From Candidatus Omnitrophota bacterium (lineage in GTDB: Bacteria; Omnitrophota; Gorgyraeia; JACOVV01), in NCBI GenBank assembly GCA_023248175.1, contig JAHFFC010000055.1:1-6526 (forward strand): DNA of 6,526 nucleotides, in the 5' to 3' direction. The first letter of the stretch is position 1; the number at the start of each line of letters is the position of its first letter. Under the pieces are notes generated by a model. That model searched no databases and was not told the origin of the DNA. It saw nothing but the letters and a program-made list of their open reading frames with translations. Below are positions 1 to 5,255 of the stretch, piece after piece. A program made the position numbers and the translations under genes.

Positions 1-740
1 CTCGAAAGACCAAAGCGATTTTACCTGTGCATCTCTATGGCCAATGCGCTGAAATCGATAAAATTTTAACGATTGCCAACCAGCATCAATTAGCGGTGGT
101 CGAGGATTGTGCCCAGGCTGTTGGAGCGATGCAGGGGGACAAGAAGGCGGGAACTTTTGGGGACCTGGGGGCCTTTAGCTTTTACCCCACTAAGAACTTG
201 GGAGCTTGCGGGGATGGCGGACTCATTGTGGGTGAGCGGGAAACGTTAATGAAGAGAATTCGGTCTCTACGGGTGCAAGGGGCGAGACAGAATAATAAAT
301 ATGTTCACGACGTGGTCGGTTATAACAGCCGCTTAGATTCGATTCAAGCGGCGATCTTAACGGTAAAACTTAAATACATTAATCAATGGAACCAAAAACG
401 ACGGGAGAAAGCAAATATCTACGATCAATTCCTAAAAGGGATTCGGGGAATACAGACTCCTTATGTTGTTCCCGGTAATACGGCTATTTATCATCTCTAC
501 TGTATCCGAGCCAAGAAAAGGGATCGTTTGATGGATTTCTTGAAAAAGCGGGGAGTTGAAACGGGGATTTATTATCCCGTCCCCCAGCATTTACAAAAAG
601 CAGTCCCCGGCTATAAAAAAGGGGATTTCCCGGAATCGGAAAAAGCTTCCCGCGAAACCCTAACTCTCCCCATGTTCCCAGAATTGACAGAAACCCAACA
701 AAGGTTTATCGCTCGCTCGATCGAAGAGTTTTACGCCTGA
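1..740 (+). CDS. DegT/DnrJ/EryC1/StrS-family PLP-dependent sugar aminotransferase (5'-truncated)
   Basis: This is the C-terminal two thirds of a DegT-family aminotransferase; the frame is open from base 3 and the true start lies left of the window. The family uses pyridoxal phosphate to transfer an amino group from glutamate (usually) to a keto sugar nucleotide, in the cytoplasm, for lipopolysaccharide, glycan or antibiotic sugars. Visible family marks, in order: TKAILPVHLYGQ at the left edge, VVEDCAQAVGA (the Asp normally contacts the PLP ring nitrogen), then SFYPTKNLGACGDGG, whose Lys at 192-194 is the expected internal-aldimine lysine. NSRLDSIQAAIL and GIYYPVPQHL follow near the C-terminus. 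The GTG at 27 is an internal Val codon, not a start. About 120-130 N-terminal residues are missing compared with the usual ~365-380. The sugar substrate cannot be told from this part. The gene ends at TGA 738-740, tail to tail with decayed minus-strand sequence. Confidence 0.93.
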   Translation, partial: RKTKAILPVHLYGQCAEIDKILTIANQHQLAVVEDCAQAVGAMQGDKKAGTFGDLGAFSFYPTKNLGACGDGGLIVGERETLMKRIRSLRVQGARQNNKYVHDVVGYNSRLDSIQAAILTVKLKYINQWNQKRREKANIYDQFLKGIRGIQTPYVVPGNTAIYHLYCIRAKKRDRLMDFLKKRGVETGIYYPVPQHLQKAVPGYKKGDFPESEKASRETLTLPMFPELTETQQRFIARSIEEFYA

Positions 741-1197
741 AGATTTTTTCCTAACAGGAACTTCTTTTTAGCAAGAGATCGATACTCGCGGATCAACAGG
801 GATAATAAAATGATCACTCCGTAAAAACGAAGATTCCAAACATCGGTCCATTGGATATAAGGACATACGTTTGAGGGGAGGAAAATCAAATTCAAAAGTC
901 TTAAAGGGAGGCGGAACCCAACCAGCGCATAAGAGAAAATTAACAGGATTTGCTTGAACCGGGCTTCTGGTTTCCCAGAGAAATAATCCAGAAGAAAAAA
1001 GTATCCCGGGAGAATCAAGCCATAGTAGTAAGTTTGTGTATGTGGCAGGATTAGAAGCAGGGACGTTAGAAGAATGGAGAGTTCTAAATAAATCAGTTCT
1101 CTCTTTTCCAAGCGGTATGTTTTTAAGAAAGGGGAATGACGACGCGCCACGCGACCAGAGTCACTAAAGCTGTCAGTGACAGAATAAGGGTACCACC
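731..1197 (-). pseudogene. C-terminal remnant of a polytopic membrane protein, probably GT87-like glycosyltransferase, frameshifted
   Basis: The minus strand encodes a hydrophobic protein tail with several likely membrane helices, for example LELSILLTSLLLILPH, YYYGLILPGYFFLLDYF and FYGVIILLSLLI, ending at a TAA at 731-733 that overlaps the aminotransferase gene by 10 bases. A hydrophobic segment, TLILSLTALVTLVAWRVVIP, is encoded just upstream in another frame (about 1135-1195). It ends at a TAA at 1123-1125 unless one base is restored in the homopolymer-rich stretch 1120-1134. A real protein therefore probably ran through both frames. The Pro-His-Thr motif followed by an aromatic-rich helix recalls the tails of GT87/DUF2029 polyprenol-dependent glycosyltransferases, but that family call is inference from residue pattern. 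The N-terminal part is absent and no credible start is present: the ATG at 1240 would translate unrelated sequence. Treated as a gene remnant. Confidence 0.55.
739..769 (+). terminator. possible weak intrinsic terminator after the aminotransferase
   Basis: Just after the aminotransferase stop, TTCCT (748-752), loop AAC and AGGAA (756-760) form a 5-bp stem. GAAG (739-742) can pair outside it with CTTC (761-764) if the A/T-rich stretch between is bulged. Five T follow at 765-769. The stem is short and imperfect, so this is only a candidate terminator for the + strand gene. Confidence 0.3.
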
Positions 1198-1199
1198 TT

Positions 1200-1355
1200 A
1201 GTTGTCTTAATACAGGGGTAGCGGTTTTGAACCTGGGCAAGCCGCTCGGGGACTAAATCACTGACCGCGACAACCCGTGAACCAGCCGTTTCGGAAAAGT
1301 TGCGGACTAGATTAGGTCCCCAGTAGCCATAGCCGATCACGCCAACATTAATCAT
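1200..1355 (-). pseudogene. N-terminal remnant of a Gfo/Idh/MocA-family NAD(P)-dependent oxidoreductase
   Basis: From an ATG at 1353-1355 the minus strand reads about 52 codons of a typical Gfo/Idh/MocA start: MINVGVIGYGYWGPNLVRNF has the Rossmann glycine motif (GxGxxG-like, residues 8-13). VVAVSDLVPERLA and NRYPCIKTT follow, as in sugar-nucleotide dehydrogenases found beside DegT aminotransferases. After KTT the match ends abruptly; the frame reads ten unrelated codons and stops at 1173-1175. An intact protein would be about 320-360 residues, so the NAD-binding domain is cut and the substrate domain is gone. The sequence that follows belongs to the membrane-protein remnant on the same strand, so a deletion most likely joined two genes here. 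The preserved reading frame in this short piece suggests a fairly recent event. A stub of about 60 residues could still be translated, but it could not work as a dehydrogenase. Confidence 0.8.
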
Positions 1356-1363
1356 TGTGCCTT

Positions 1364-1377
1364 ATAAGGTACCTTAT
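1364..1377. repeat. perfect 14-bp palindrome ATAAGGTACCTTAT
   Basis: A perfect palindrome lies 8 bases upstream of the oxidoreductase remnant's start codon, where a promoter or operator for that lost gene would sit. A related, looser element (TAAGG at 1185-1189, spacer GTACCA, CCTTA at 1196-1200) occurs at the deletion junction inside the remnant block. It could be a regulator site or a recombination scar; the sequence does not decide. Confidence 0.45.
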
Positions 1378-1498
1378 GTTATCATTCTAGTCAAGCAAGA
1401 GGTAAACAACCCCAAATTTCCCTAGTCTATGGATCAAGAGAGCGAGAGAGAATGAACAAAATACAACCCGATTAAGCCGATAGGAAATGGAGGGGGAC

Positions 1499-1837
1499 AT
1501 GACAGAAGTTTGCTTAACCGACAAGAAATGCAAACCCTGTGAAGGGGGAGTGTCGCCGCTGAATGAGAGCCAGGCGCGCGGCTTCATGAAACAACTGAAA
1601 ACTGGTTGGGAACTTTTGCAGGGGAGCAAAGAGATTCGAAAAGAATACCGCTTTAAGAATTTCAAGGAGACGATGGGGTTTGTCAACCTCGTGGCTGCGG
1701 TCGCGGAAGGAGAAGGGCATCATCCGGACATGGAAGTTTCCTGGGGAAGATGTGTCATTCGGCTTTCCACCCACGCGATCAAGGGGCTCTCAGAAAACGA
1801 TTTTATCATGGCGGCGAAGGTTGACGCGCTGGGATGA
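1499..1837 (+). CDS. phhB: pterin-4a-carbinolamine dehydratase (PCD/DCoH family)
   Basis: A 112-residue cytoplasmic protein of the pterin-4a-carbinolamine dehydratase family, which removes water from 4a-hydroxytetrahydropterin so that the pterin can be recycled, classically after aromatic amino acid hydroxylation. The family signature is clear near residues 72-78: EGEGHHPDMEVSW, with the paired His followed by Pro, then the conserved aromatic residue, and further on STHAIKGLSENDF with the third His and the conserved Asp. Length is normal for the family (about 95-120). Two ATGs are possible (1487 and 1499). I choose 1499 because a strong GGAGGGGG site (1489-1496) sits right before it and overlaps the upstream ATG. 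The N-terminus has a Cys-rich tract (VCLTDKKCKPC) seen in some bacterial homologues. Its stop overlaps the ABC ATPase start by ATGA, which implies translational coupling. No hydroxylase gene is in view, so the actual pterin substrate is unknown; the symbol follows the family convention. Confidence 0.9.
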   Translation: MTEVCLTDKKCKPCEGGVSPLNESQARGFMKQLKTGWELLQGSKEIRKEYRFKNFKETMGFVNLVAAVAEGEGHHPDMEVSWGRCVIRLSTHAIKGLSENDFIMAAKVDALG

Positions 1838-2595
1838 GCAATAGTGACTACGGAAGAATGGAACCGGTCATTGAACTTCAGGATCTTTGTAAGCGGTACA
1901 ATGGAACCGAGGCACTCAAAAATTTGAGCTTCCAGTTGAAGAAAGGGGAGATTCTGGGACTCTTAGGGCCCAACGGAGCCGGAAAAACCACGGCAATCCA
2001 TATTATCCTGGGGTTGCTCACTCCTACCAGTGGAGAGGTCAAGGTGTTTGGCCTCTCTCCGATCCAGCACCGGTTTCAGCTGCTTCCTCGGCTCAATTTC
2101 TCTTCTGCCTACGTGAATCTCCCGTATAATCTAACTGCTGTTCAGAACCTGGAACTTTACGCGCGGCTCTATAATGTTAAAGATGCCAAAAGAAAAATTA
2201 AGGAATTGCTAGAGGTTTTCCAAATCAGCCACCTTGGCCGGCGCCGATCCGGTTTTCTCTCCTCCGGGGAACAAACCCGGCTCAATCTTTGCAAGGCGTT
2301 CCTGAACGATCCGGAATTGCTTCTTCTGGATGAGCCGACAGCGAGTTTGGATCCGGATATGGCAGATTTAGTCAAACGGGTGATCCTTAAAGTACAAAAA
2401 GAGAGAGGGATCGCTATTTTGTATACCTCTCATAACATGACGGAAGTAGAGATGGTTTGCGATCGGATTCTTTTCATCCACCATGGAGAAAAGAAAGCGG
2501 AGGGGACCGCAGCCGAAGTGATTCAGCGCTTCAAAACCGAGAACCTGGAACAGGTTTTCATCCGGATTGCCCGCAGCGGAGACCTATTGGCATGA
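1834..2595 (+). CDS. ABC-2-type transporter ATP-binding protein
   Basis: A 253-residue ABC ATPase, the cytoplasmic engine of an exporter whose membrane subunit is the next gene. Motifs in order: Walker A GPNGAGKT (residues 45-52), signature LSSGEQ (142-147, a variant of LSGGQ common among ABC-2 ATPases), Walker B LLLLDEP (162-168, catalytic Glu167), D-loop SLD (171-173) and H-loop His200 in YTSHNM. All catalytic positions are present, so the protein should hydrolyse ATP. It most resembles the CcmA/NodI/DrrA-like group. The start at 1834 gives an ATGA overlap with the dehydratase gene. An alternative ATG at 1858 (MEPVIELQ) would also keep the full domain and sits just after GGAAG, though too close to it for an ideal site. 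Its end overlaps the permease start by another ATGA. The exported substrate cannot be inferred from sequence. Confidence 0.95.
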   Translation: MSNSDYGRMEPVIELQDLCKRYNGTEALKNLSFQLKKGEILGLLGPNGAGKTTAIHIILGLLTPTSGEVKVFGLSPIQHRFQLLPRLNFSSAYVNLPYNLTAVQNLELYARLYNVKDAKRKIKELLEVFQISHLGRRRSGFLSSGEQTRLNLCKAFLNDPELLLLDEPTASLDPDMADLVKRVILKVQKERGIAILYTSHNMTEVEMVCDRILFIHHGEKKAEGTAAEVIQRFKTENLEQVFIRIARSGDLLA

Positions 2596-3395
2596 CCCCA
2601 TCGTTGAATCGTATCTACGCCATGTTTCTCCGTTATCTCTATCTTCACCAGCGAAGCCTGCCGCGAAATCTGGAAATTATCTTCTGGCCGGTCATGGATC
2701 TAATGGTGTGGGGGTTTGTCACGCTCTATCTCCAACAAATCACTTCTTCCGCGGTAGGAGGGATTGTTGTATTTCTAATAGGAGCGATGATTTTCTGGGA
2801 CATCCTCTATCGTGCCCAGCAGACGATCTCGATTCCTTTTATGGAAGACCAGTGGGCGAGGAACACGCTCAACCTGCTGATTTCCCCGCTCCGTTTCTGG
2901 GAATGGATGACCGCCATGATTTGCTATGGTGTTGTCAAAATTACGGTTATCGTTGCTGTCTTGGCGGTTTTAGCATGGCAATTCTACCATTACTCGATTG
3001 GCTCGCTTGGGTTTAGTTTTATGCCGATGGTAGTGAATCTCCTTTTGTTCGGCTGGGCGCTCGGAATCTTCACTACAGGGCTTCTTCTCTTTTGGGGACA
3101 TACGGCAGAAGCACTGATCTGGGGAATTCCGTTTCTTGTTCAGCCCCTTTCAGCCGTTTTTTACCCGGTGTCAGTATTGCCCGTCTGGCTGCAGCCGGTT
3201 TCAAGGATGTTGCCGAGCACCTACATCTTTGAAGGGATGAGAGGAGTCATTCAGAATGGGACTCTGGATGCTACTCTAGTTTGGAGTGCTTTTGGTTTAA
3301 ACCTGATTTACCTTTCCTTGGCCGGTTTTTCCCTGCGCTGGATGCTGAGCAAAGCCCGCCAGGCGGGACGGTTGAGCCGTTTGGGAAGTGATTGA
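2592..3395 (+). CDS. ABC-2-type transporter permease
   Basis: A 267-residue inner-membrane protein, the transmembrane half of the exporter. Six hydrophobic segments are visible at roughly residues 29-47, 57-75, 106-128, 142-166, 172-193 and 230-250, the usual ABC-2 arrangement. The amphipathic N-terminal stretch (LRYLYLHQRSLPR) before the first helix matches the coupling region of this family. The segment FYPVSVLPVWLQPVSRMLPSTY between helices five and six is typical of polysaccharide and drug exporters. The start at 2592 overlaps the ATPase stop (ATGA). The open frame extends further upstream, but that part lies inside the ATPase gene and reads as shadow sequence, so 2592 is preferred. With one ATPase and one permease, the complex should be a 2+2 assembly. 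Its TGA stop at 3393-3395 lies directly before the inverted repeat that precedes the polyamine genes. Confidence 0.93.
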   Translation: MTPSLNRIYAMFLRYLYLHQRSLPRNLEIIFWPVMDLMVWGFVTLYLQQITSSAVGGIVVFLIGAMIFWDILYRAQQTISIPFMEDQWARNTLNLLISPLRFWEWMTAMICYGVVKITVIVAVLAVLAWQFYHYSIGSLGFSFMPMVVNLLLFGWALGIFTTGLLLFWGHTAEALIWGIPFLVQPLSAVFYPVSVLPVWLQPVSRMLPSTYIFEGMRGVIQNGTLDATLVWSAFGLNLIYLSLAGFSLRWMLSKARQAGRLSRLGSD

Positions 3396-3396
3396 C

Positions 3397-3440
3397 AACA
3401 AGAACAAAAAATTTTTCTTTGCAAATTTTTTGTTCTTGTT
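3397..3440. repeat. perfect 18-bp inverted repeat upstream of speD
   Basis: The left arm AACAAGAACAAAAAATTT (3397-3414) and right arm AAATTTTTTGTTCTTGTT (3423-3440) are exact reverse complements, separated by the 8-base spacer TTCTTTGC. The repeat begins one base after the permease stop codon, and its last base is the first base of the speD -10 box. Only three of the 18 pairs are G-C, so it is a poor intrinsic terminator. A protein-binding operator that covers the promoter, or a cruciform, fits better. It could still help end transcription from the exporter genes. Confidence 0.85.
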
Positions 3441-3445
3441 ATAAT
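3418..3445 (+). promoter_or_regulatory. extended -10 promoter for the speD-speE-speD2 operon
   Basis: A perfect -10 box TATAAT (3440-3445) is preceded by TG at 3437-3438, giving the extended form TGTTATAAT. A -35-like TTTGCA (3418-3423) lies 16 bases upstream. Transcription would start near 3452, leaving a leader of about 43 bases. The -35 and spacer lie within the loop and right arm of the 18-bp inverted repeat, so a protein bound to that repeat would block RNA polymerase. Confidence 0.7.
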
Positions 3446-3461
3446 AGCAATCAAAAGGGGG

Positions 3462-3477
3462 CCGCAAAAAAATGCGG
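3462..3477 (+). other. small leader hairpin before speD
   Basis: CCGCA (3462-3466) pairs with TGCGG (3473-3477) around a loop of six A. The hairpin lies between a G-rich stretch (3457-3461) and the speD ribosome site, and it contains the ATG of a possible six-codon leader ORF. It is too small, and has no U-tract, to be a terminator. Confidence 0.4.
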
Positions 3478-3492
3478 ATCGAAAGAGGGTGA
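3472..3492 (+). CDS. possible six-residue leader peptide (MRIERG) upstream of speD
   Basis: ATG at 3472-3474 opens a six-codon frame (Met-Arg-Ile-Glu-Arg-Gly) that stops at TGA 3490-3492, two bases before the speD ATG and in a different frame. AAAAGGGGG (3453-3461) lies 10 bases upstream and could act as its ribosome site. The stop codon overlaps the speD Shine-Dalgarno region, so translating it would affect speD initiation. Tiny ORFs arise easily by chance, so this is a weak call. Confidence 0.2.
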   Translation: MRIERG

Positions 3493-3494
3493 GA

Positions 3495-3935
3495 ATGAAA
3501 AAAATCGAGACAATGCATCAAGCGATGCAAATTCCGCAACAAAACCAAGAATATTTTTCACGCAGCGACGATTTTAGTTTCGCGGGGACCCATCTGTTAT
3601 TGGAATTATGGCAGGCAGAAAATCTCAATTCAATTGAAATTGTCGAGGAAGCGTTGATTCAGGCAACCAAAACCTGCAACGCCACTCTCCGTGAAATCCG
3701 ACTCCACCATTTTTCTCCTTACCAGGGAATCTCAGGTGTTGCTATCATTCAAGAATCGCACATTAGCATTCACACGTGGCCAGAGTTAGCTTACGCCGCC
3801 GTCGATGTTTTTATGTGTGGAAAAGCTGAACCCGCGAAATCGATAGCGGTTTTTAAATCCTACTTCAAGCCGAAAAGAGTGCAGATATTGGAATTGAAGC
3901 GGGGGCTTTTTGACAATGCCGAAATGGTTCTCTGA
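3495..3935 (+). CDS. speD: S-adenosylmethionine decarboxylase proenzyme
   Basis: A 146-residue pyruvoyl-dependent AdoMet decarboxylase of the short bacterial/archaeal class. It makes decarboxylated AdoMet, the aminopropyl donor for spermidine. The proenzyme cleaves itself before Ser88 in the motif ESHISIHTWPE (87-97), turning the Ser into the pyruvoyl group. The supporting catalytic residues are His93 (Ser+5) and Cys108 (Ser+20) in VFMCG, the spacing of the Thermotoga enzyme. The conserved FAGTHLLLELW lies at 29-39. I start at ATG 3495 because AGAGGGTGA lies just upstream; a GTG at 3489 in the same frame would add two residues. The family usually starts closer to the GTHLL motif, so this protein has a polar N-terminal tail of some 25 residues rich in Gln. 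The ATG codon for Met7 is followed by a small hairpin (TGCATC/GATGCA, 3514-3529). The gene end overlaps speE by 20 bases. Confidence 0.96.
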   Translation: MKKIETMHQAMQIPQQNQEYFSRSDDFSFAGTHLLLELWQAENLNSIEIVEEALIQATKTCNATLREIRLHHFSPYQGISGVAIIQESHISIHTWPELAYAAVDVFMCGKAEPAKSIAVFKSYFKPKRVQILELKRGLFDNAEMVL

Positions 3936-4800
3936 GACGCTGCACCCTTCGGTGCGGCAGACTCTTAAAATAAAAGAAATTTTGTACTCTGGGAAAACTC
4001 CATTCCAGAAAGTTCAGATTCTGAATACCGAGCAATTTGGAAAAGTACTGGTTTTGGACGGGGTTATCCAGACAACGGAAAAGGACGAATTCATCTATCA
4101 TGAAATGATGACGCAGGTGCCGCTCTTTTCCCATCCCAATCCAAGACGAGTCTTGGTCATTGGCGGAGGCGACGGTGGCATCGTCAGAGAAATCCTCAAA
4201 CATCCCATTGAGGAAGTTTATCTAGTGGAGATTGATGAACAAGTGATGACTCTTTCTAAAAAATACTTAAGAGCTATCTGCAAAGGGGCGTTTAAGGACT
4301 CACGGACTCGAGTGCGCGTGGAGGATGGAGCTCAGTTTATCACGGAACAGACGGATCCTTTTGACATTGTGATGATTGATTCAACGGACCCGATCGGGCC
4401 TGCCAAGGTGCTCTTTTCAAAGAAATTCTATCAGGGGATAAAACGGATCCTGAATCCGGCGGGAATTCTCGTGCGTCAAACAGGGTCTACGGTATTCCAG
4501 CCCAATGAATGGATGGGAAATTATCACCAGCTGAAAGGGTTTTTCTCGCAAGTTCACCCTTTTGTCATTGCAGTTCCTACTTATATAGGAGGGTTTTTTA
4601 GCTTGGTCTTTGCCTCGGATCAAATCGATCCGAGGGCTTTAGACCTTACGATGTTGAAAGCCCGCTATGGAGAGTTACAGCTCAAAACTCGGTATTACAA
4701 TCCCGAGATTCATCAAAGCTGTTTCCGGCTTCCGGAATATATGAAATCCCGGTTGCTGGTGGAGGAGATGTCTCAAAACGCGGTAAACAGTACGCCATAA
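3916..4800 (+). CDS. speE: spermidine synthase (polyamine aminopropyltransferase)
   Basis: A 294-residue cytoplasmic aminopropyltransferase that moves the aminopropyl group of decarboxylated AdoMet to putrescine, giving spermidine and methylthioadenosine. The N-terminal beta domain is followed by a Rossmann-like domain. Key motifs are LVLDGVIQTTEKDEFIYHE (45-63), the nucleotide-binding GGGDGG (83-88), VEID (104-107, Glu contacting ribose) and the active-site MIDSTDPIGPA (153-163), in which Asp155 and Asp158 match the catalytic and substrate-binding acidic residues. The C-terminal YYNPEIHQSCFRLPEY is also typical. Length is normal (about 280-300). The gene starts inside speD: ATG 3916 (MPKWFSE) is preferred, with GGGGG at 3901-3905; a TTG at 3910 would add two residues. 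Overlap with speD implies translational coupling and matched output. Sequence alone cannot exclude use of another diamine acceptor. Confidence 0.96.
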   Translation: MPKWFSETLHPSVRQTLKIKEILYSGKTPFQKVQILNTEQFGKVLVLDGVIQTTEKDEFIYHEMMTQVPLFSHPNPRRVLVIGGGDGGIVREILKHPIEEVYLVEIDEQVMTLSKKYLRAICKGAFKDSRTRVRVEDGAQFITEQTDPFDIVMIDSTDPIGPAKVLFSKKFYQGIKRILNPAGILVRQTGSTVFQPNEWMGNYHQLKGFFSQVHPFVIAVPTYIGGFFSLVFASDQIDPRALDLTMLKARYGELQLKTRYYNPEIHQSCFRLPEYMKSRLLVEEMSQNAVNSTP

Positions 4801-4817
4801 GGAGAGAGGAAAGAGAG

Positions 4818-5177
4818 ATGGCAAAATCATTTGGGGTTGAGTTGATTCTTGATCTGCACGATTGTGATCCAAAAATCATCCGTTCGCGCCAGAAATTAAG
4901 GGAGTACGCGATACGACTTTGCCAGTTGCTGAAAATGAAGCGTTACGGCAAAACACTCACGCCTCACTTTGGACATGATAATCCGGTAACTTCAGGGTAT
5001 TCGCTCTTACAGTTCATCGAGACCAGTTCGATTACCGGGCATTTTTCAGAACTCACCAATACCGCCTATCTCAATATTTTTTCCTGCAAAGAATTTGACA
5101 CCCAGAAAGCCAGTGAATTCACGAGAAAATTCTTTAAGGCGAAATCATTCCACAACCGCGTCATTGTCAGAAAATAA
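4818..5177 (+). CDS. divergent SpeD homologue, candidate pyruvoyl-dependent ornithine/arginine decarboxylase
   Basis: A 119-residue member of the AdoMet decarboxylase fold family, 17 bases after speE with a good AGAGAGGA site. It carries LILDLHDCDP (9-18), matching the LLLEL strand of SpeD, and a pyruvoyl motif TSSITGH (69-75). Ser70 is the expected pyruvoyl source, with His75 at +5 and Cys90 at +20, exactly the spacing in SpeD1 (Ser88, His93, Cys108). It should therefore self-process. However, the residue before the Ser is Thr rather than Glu, and the Trp-Pro-Glu that follows in SpeD1 is replaced by Ser77-Glu78-Leu79. Overall similarity to SpeD1 is low, so this is an old paralogue. Two SpeD homologues in one genome are a known sign that one has changed substrate to L-ornithine or L-arginine. 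Placement in the same operon as speE fits supply of putrescine or agmatine. Alternative: a second AdoMet decarboxylase or a regulatory partner subunit. Family call is secure; substrate is inference. Confidence 0.85.
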   Translation: MAKSFGVELILDLHDCDPKIIRSRQKLREYAIRLCQLLKMKRYGKTLTPHFGHDNPVTSGYSLLQFIETSSITGHFSELTNTAYLNIFSCKEFDTQKASEFTRKFFKAKSFHNRVIVRK

Positions 5178-5212
5178 AACTTATCATCAATCAACTTGGG
5201 GAATTTCTGGGC

Positions 5213-5242
5213 TGATATAATTTGTATTGACTTCTTATATCA
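5213..5242. promoter_or_regulatory. inverted-repeat operator of the toxin-antitoxin operon
   Basis: TGATATAA (5213-5220) and TTATATCA (5235-5242) are exact inverted repeats whose starts are 22 bp apart, about two helical turns. They flank the -35 box of the antitoxin promoter. Ribbon-helix-helix antitoxins commonly bind such paired sites to repress their own operon, so this is the likely autoregulatory operator. Confidence 0.55.
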
Positions 5243-5255
5243 CATAGGGTAGACT
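5227..5255 (+). promoter_or_regulatory. promoter of the vapBC-type operon
   Basis: TTGACT (5227-5232, 5 of 6 to consensus) and TAGACT (5250-5255, 4 of 6) are separated by 17 bases, the ideal spacing. The antitoxin Shine-Dalgarno GGAGGT follows at 5263-5268. A second possibility is an extended -10 (TGATATAAT, 5213-5221) with no good -35; its -10 lies within the left operator arm. Confidence 0.6.

Noticed and set aside
1160..1182. Overlapping short inverted repeats (GTCACT/AGTGAC and CTGTCA/TGACAG)
   Set aside because: They lie inside former coding sequence of the membrane-protein remnant, are only 6 bp per arm, and have no promoter nearby; chance is the simplest explanation.
1173..1240. N-terminal part of the 169-codon minus-strand frame as a genuine protein start
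   Set aside because: The ATG at 1240 lies within the oxidoreductase remnant in another frame, and the first ~35 residues are polar and unlike any membrane-protein start.
1387..1774. Minus-strand open frames of 99 and 86 codons opposite the pterin dehydratase gene
   Set aside because: They are antisense shadows of a clear family member and show no recognisable motif or ribosome site.
2457..2591. Upstream extension of the permease frame by 45 codons
   Set aside because: It lies wholly within the ATPase gene, reads as Arg/Ser/Pro-rich non-membrane sequence, and the ATGA overlap at 2592 gives a natural start.
3397..3440. The 18-bp inverted repeat as a strong intrinsic terminator
   Set aside because: The stem has only three G-C pairs and no T-tract after it, although a minor role in termination cannot be excluded.
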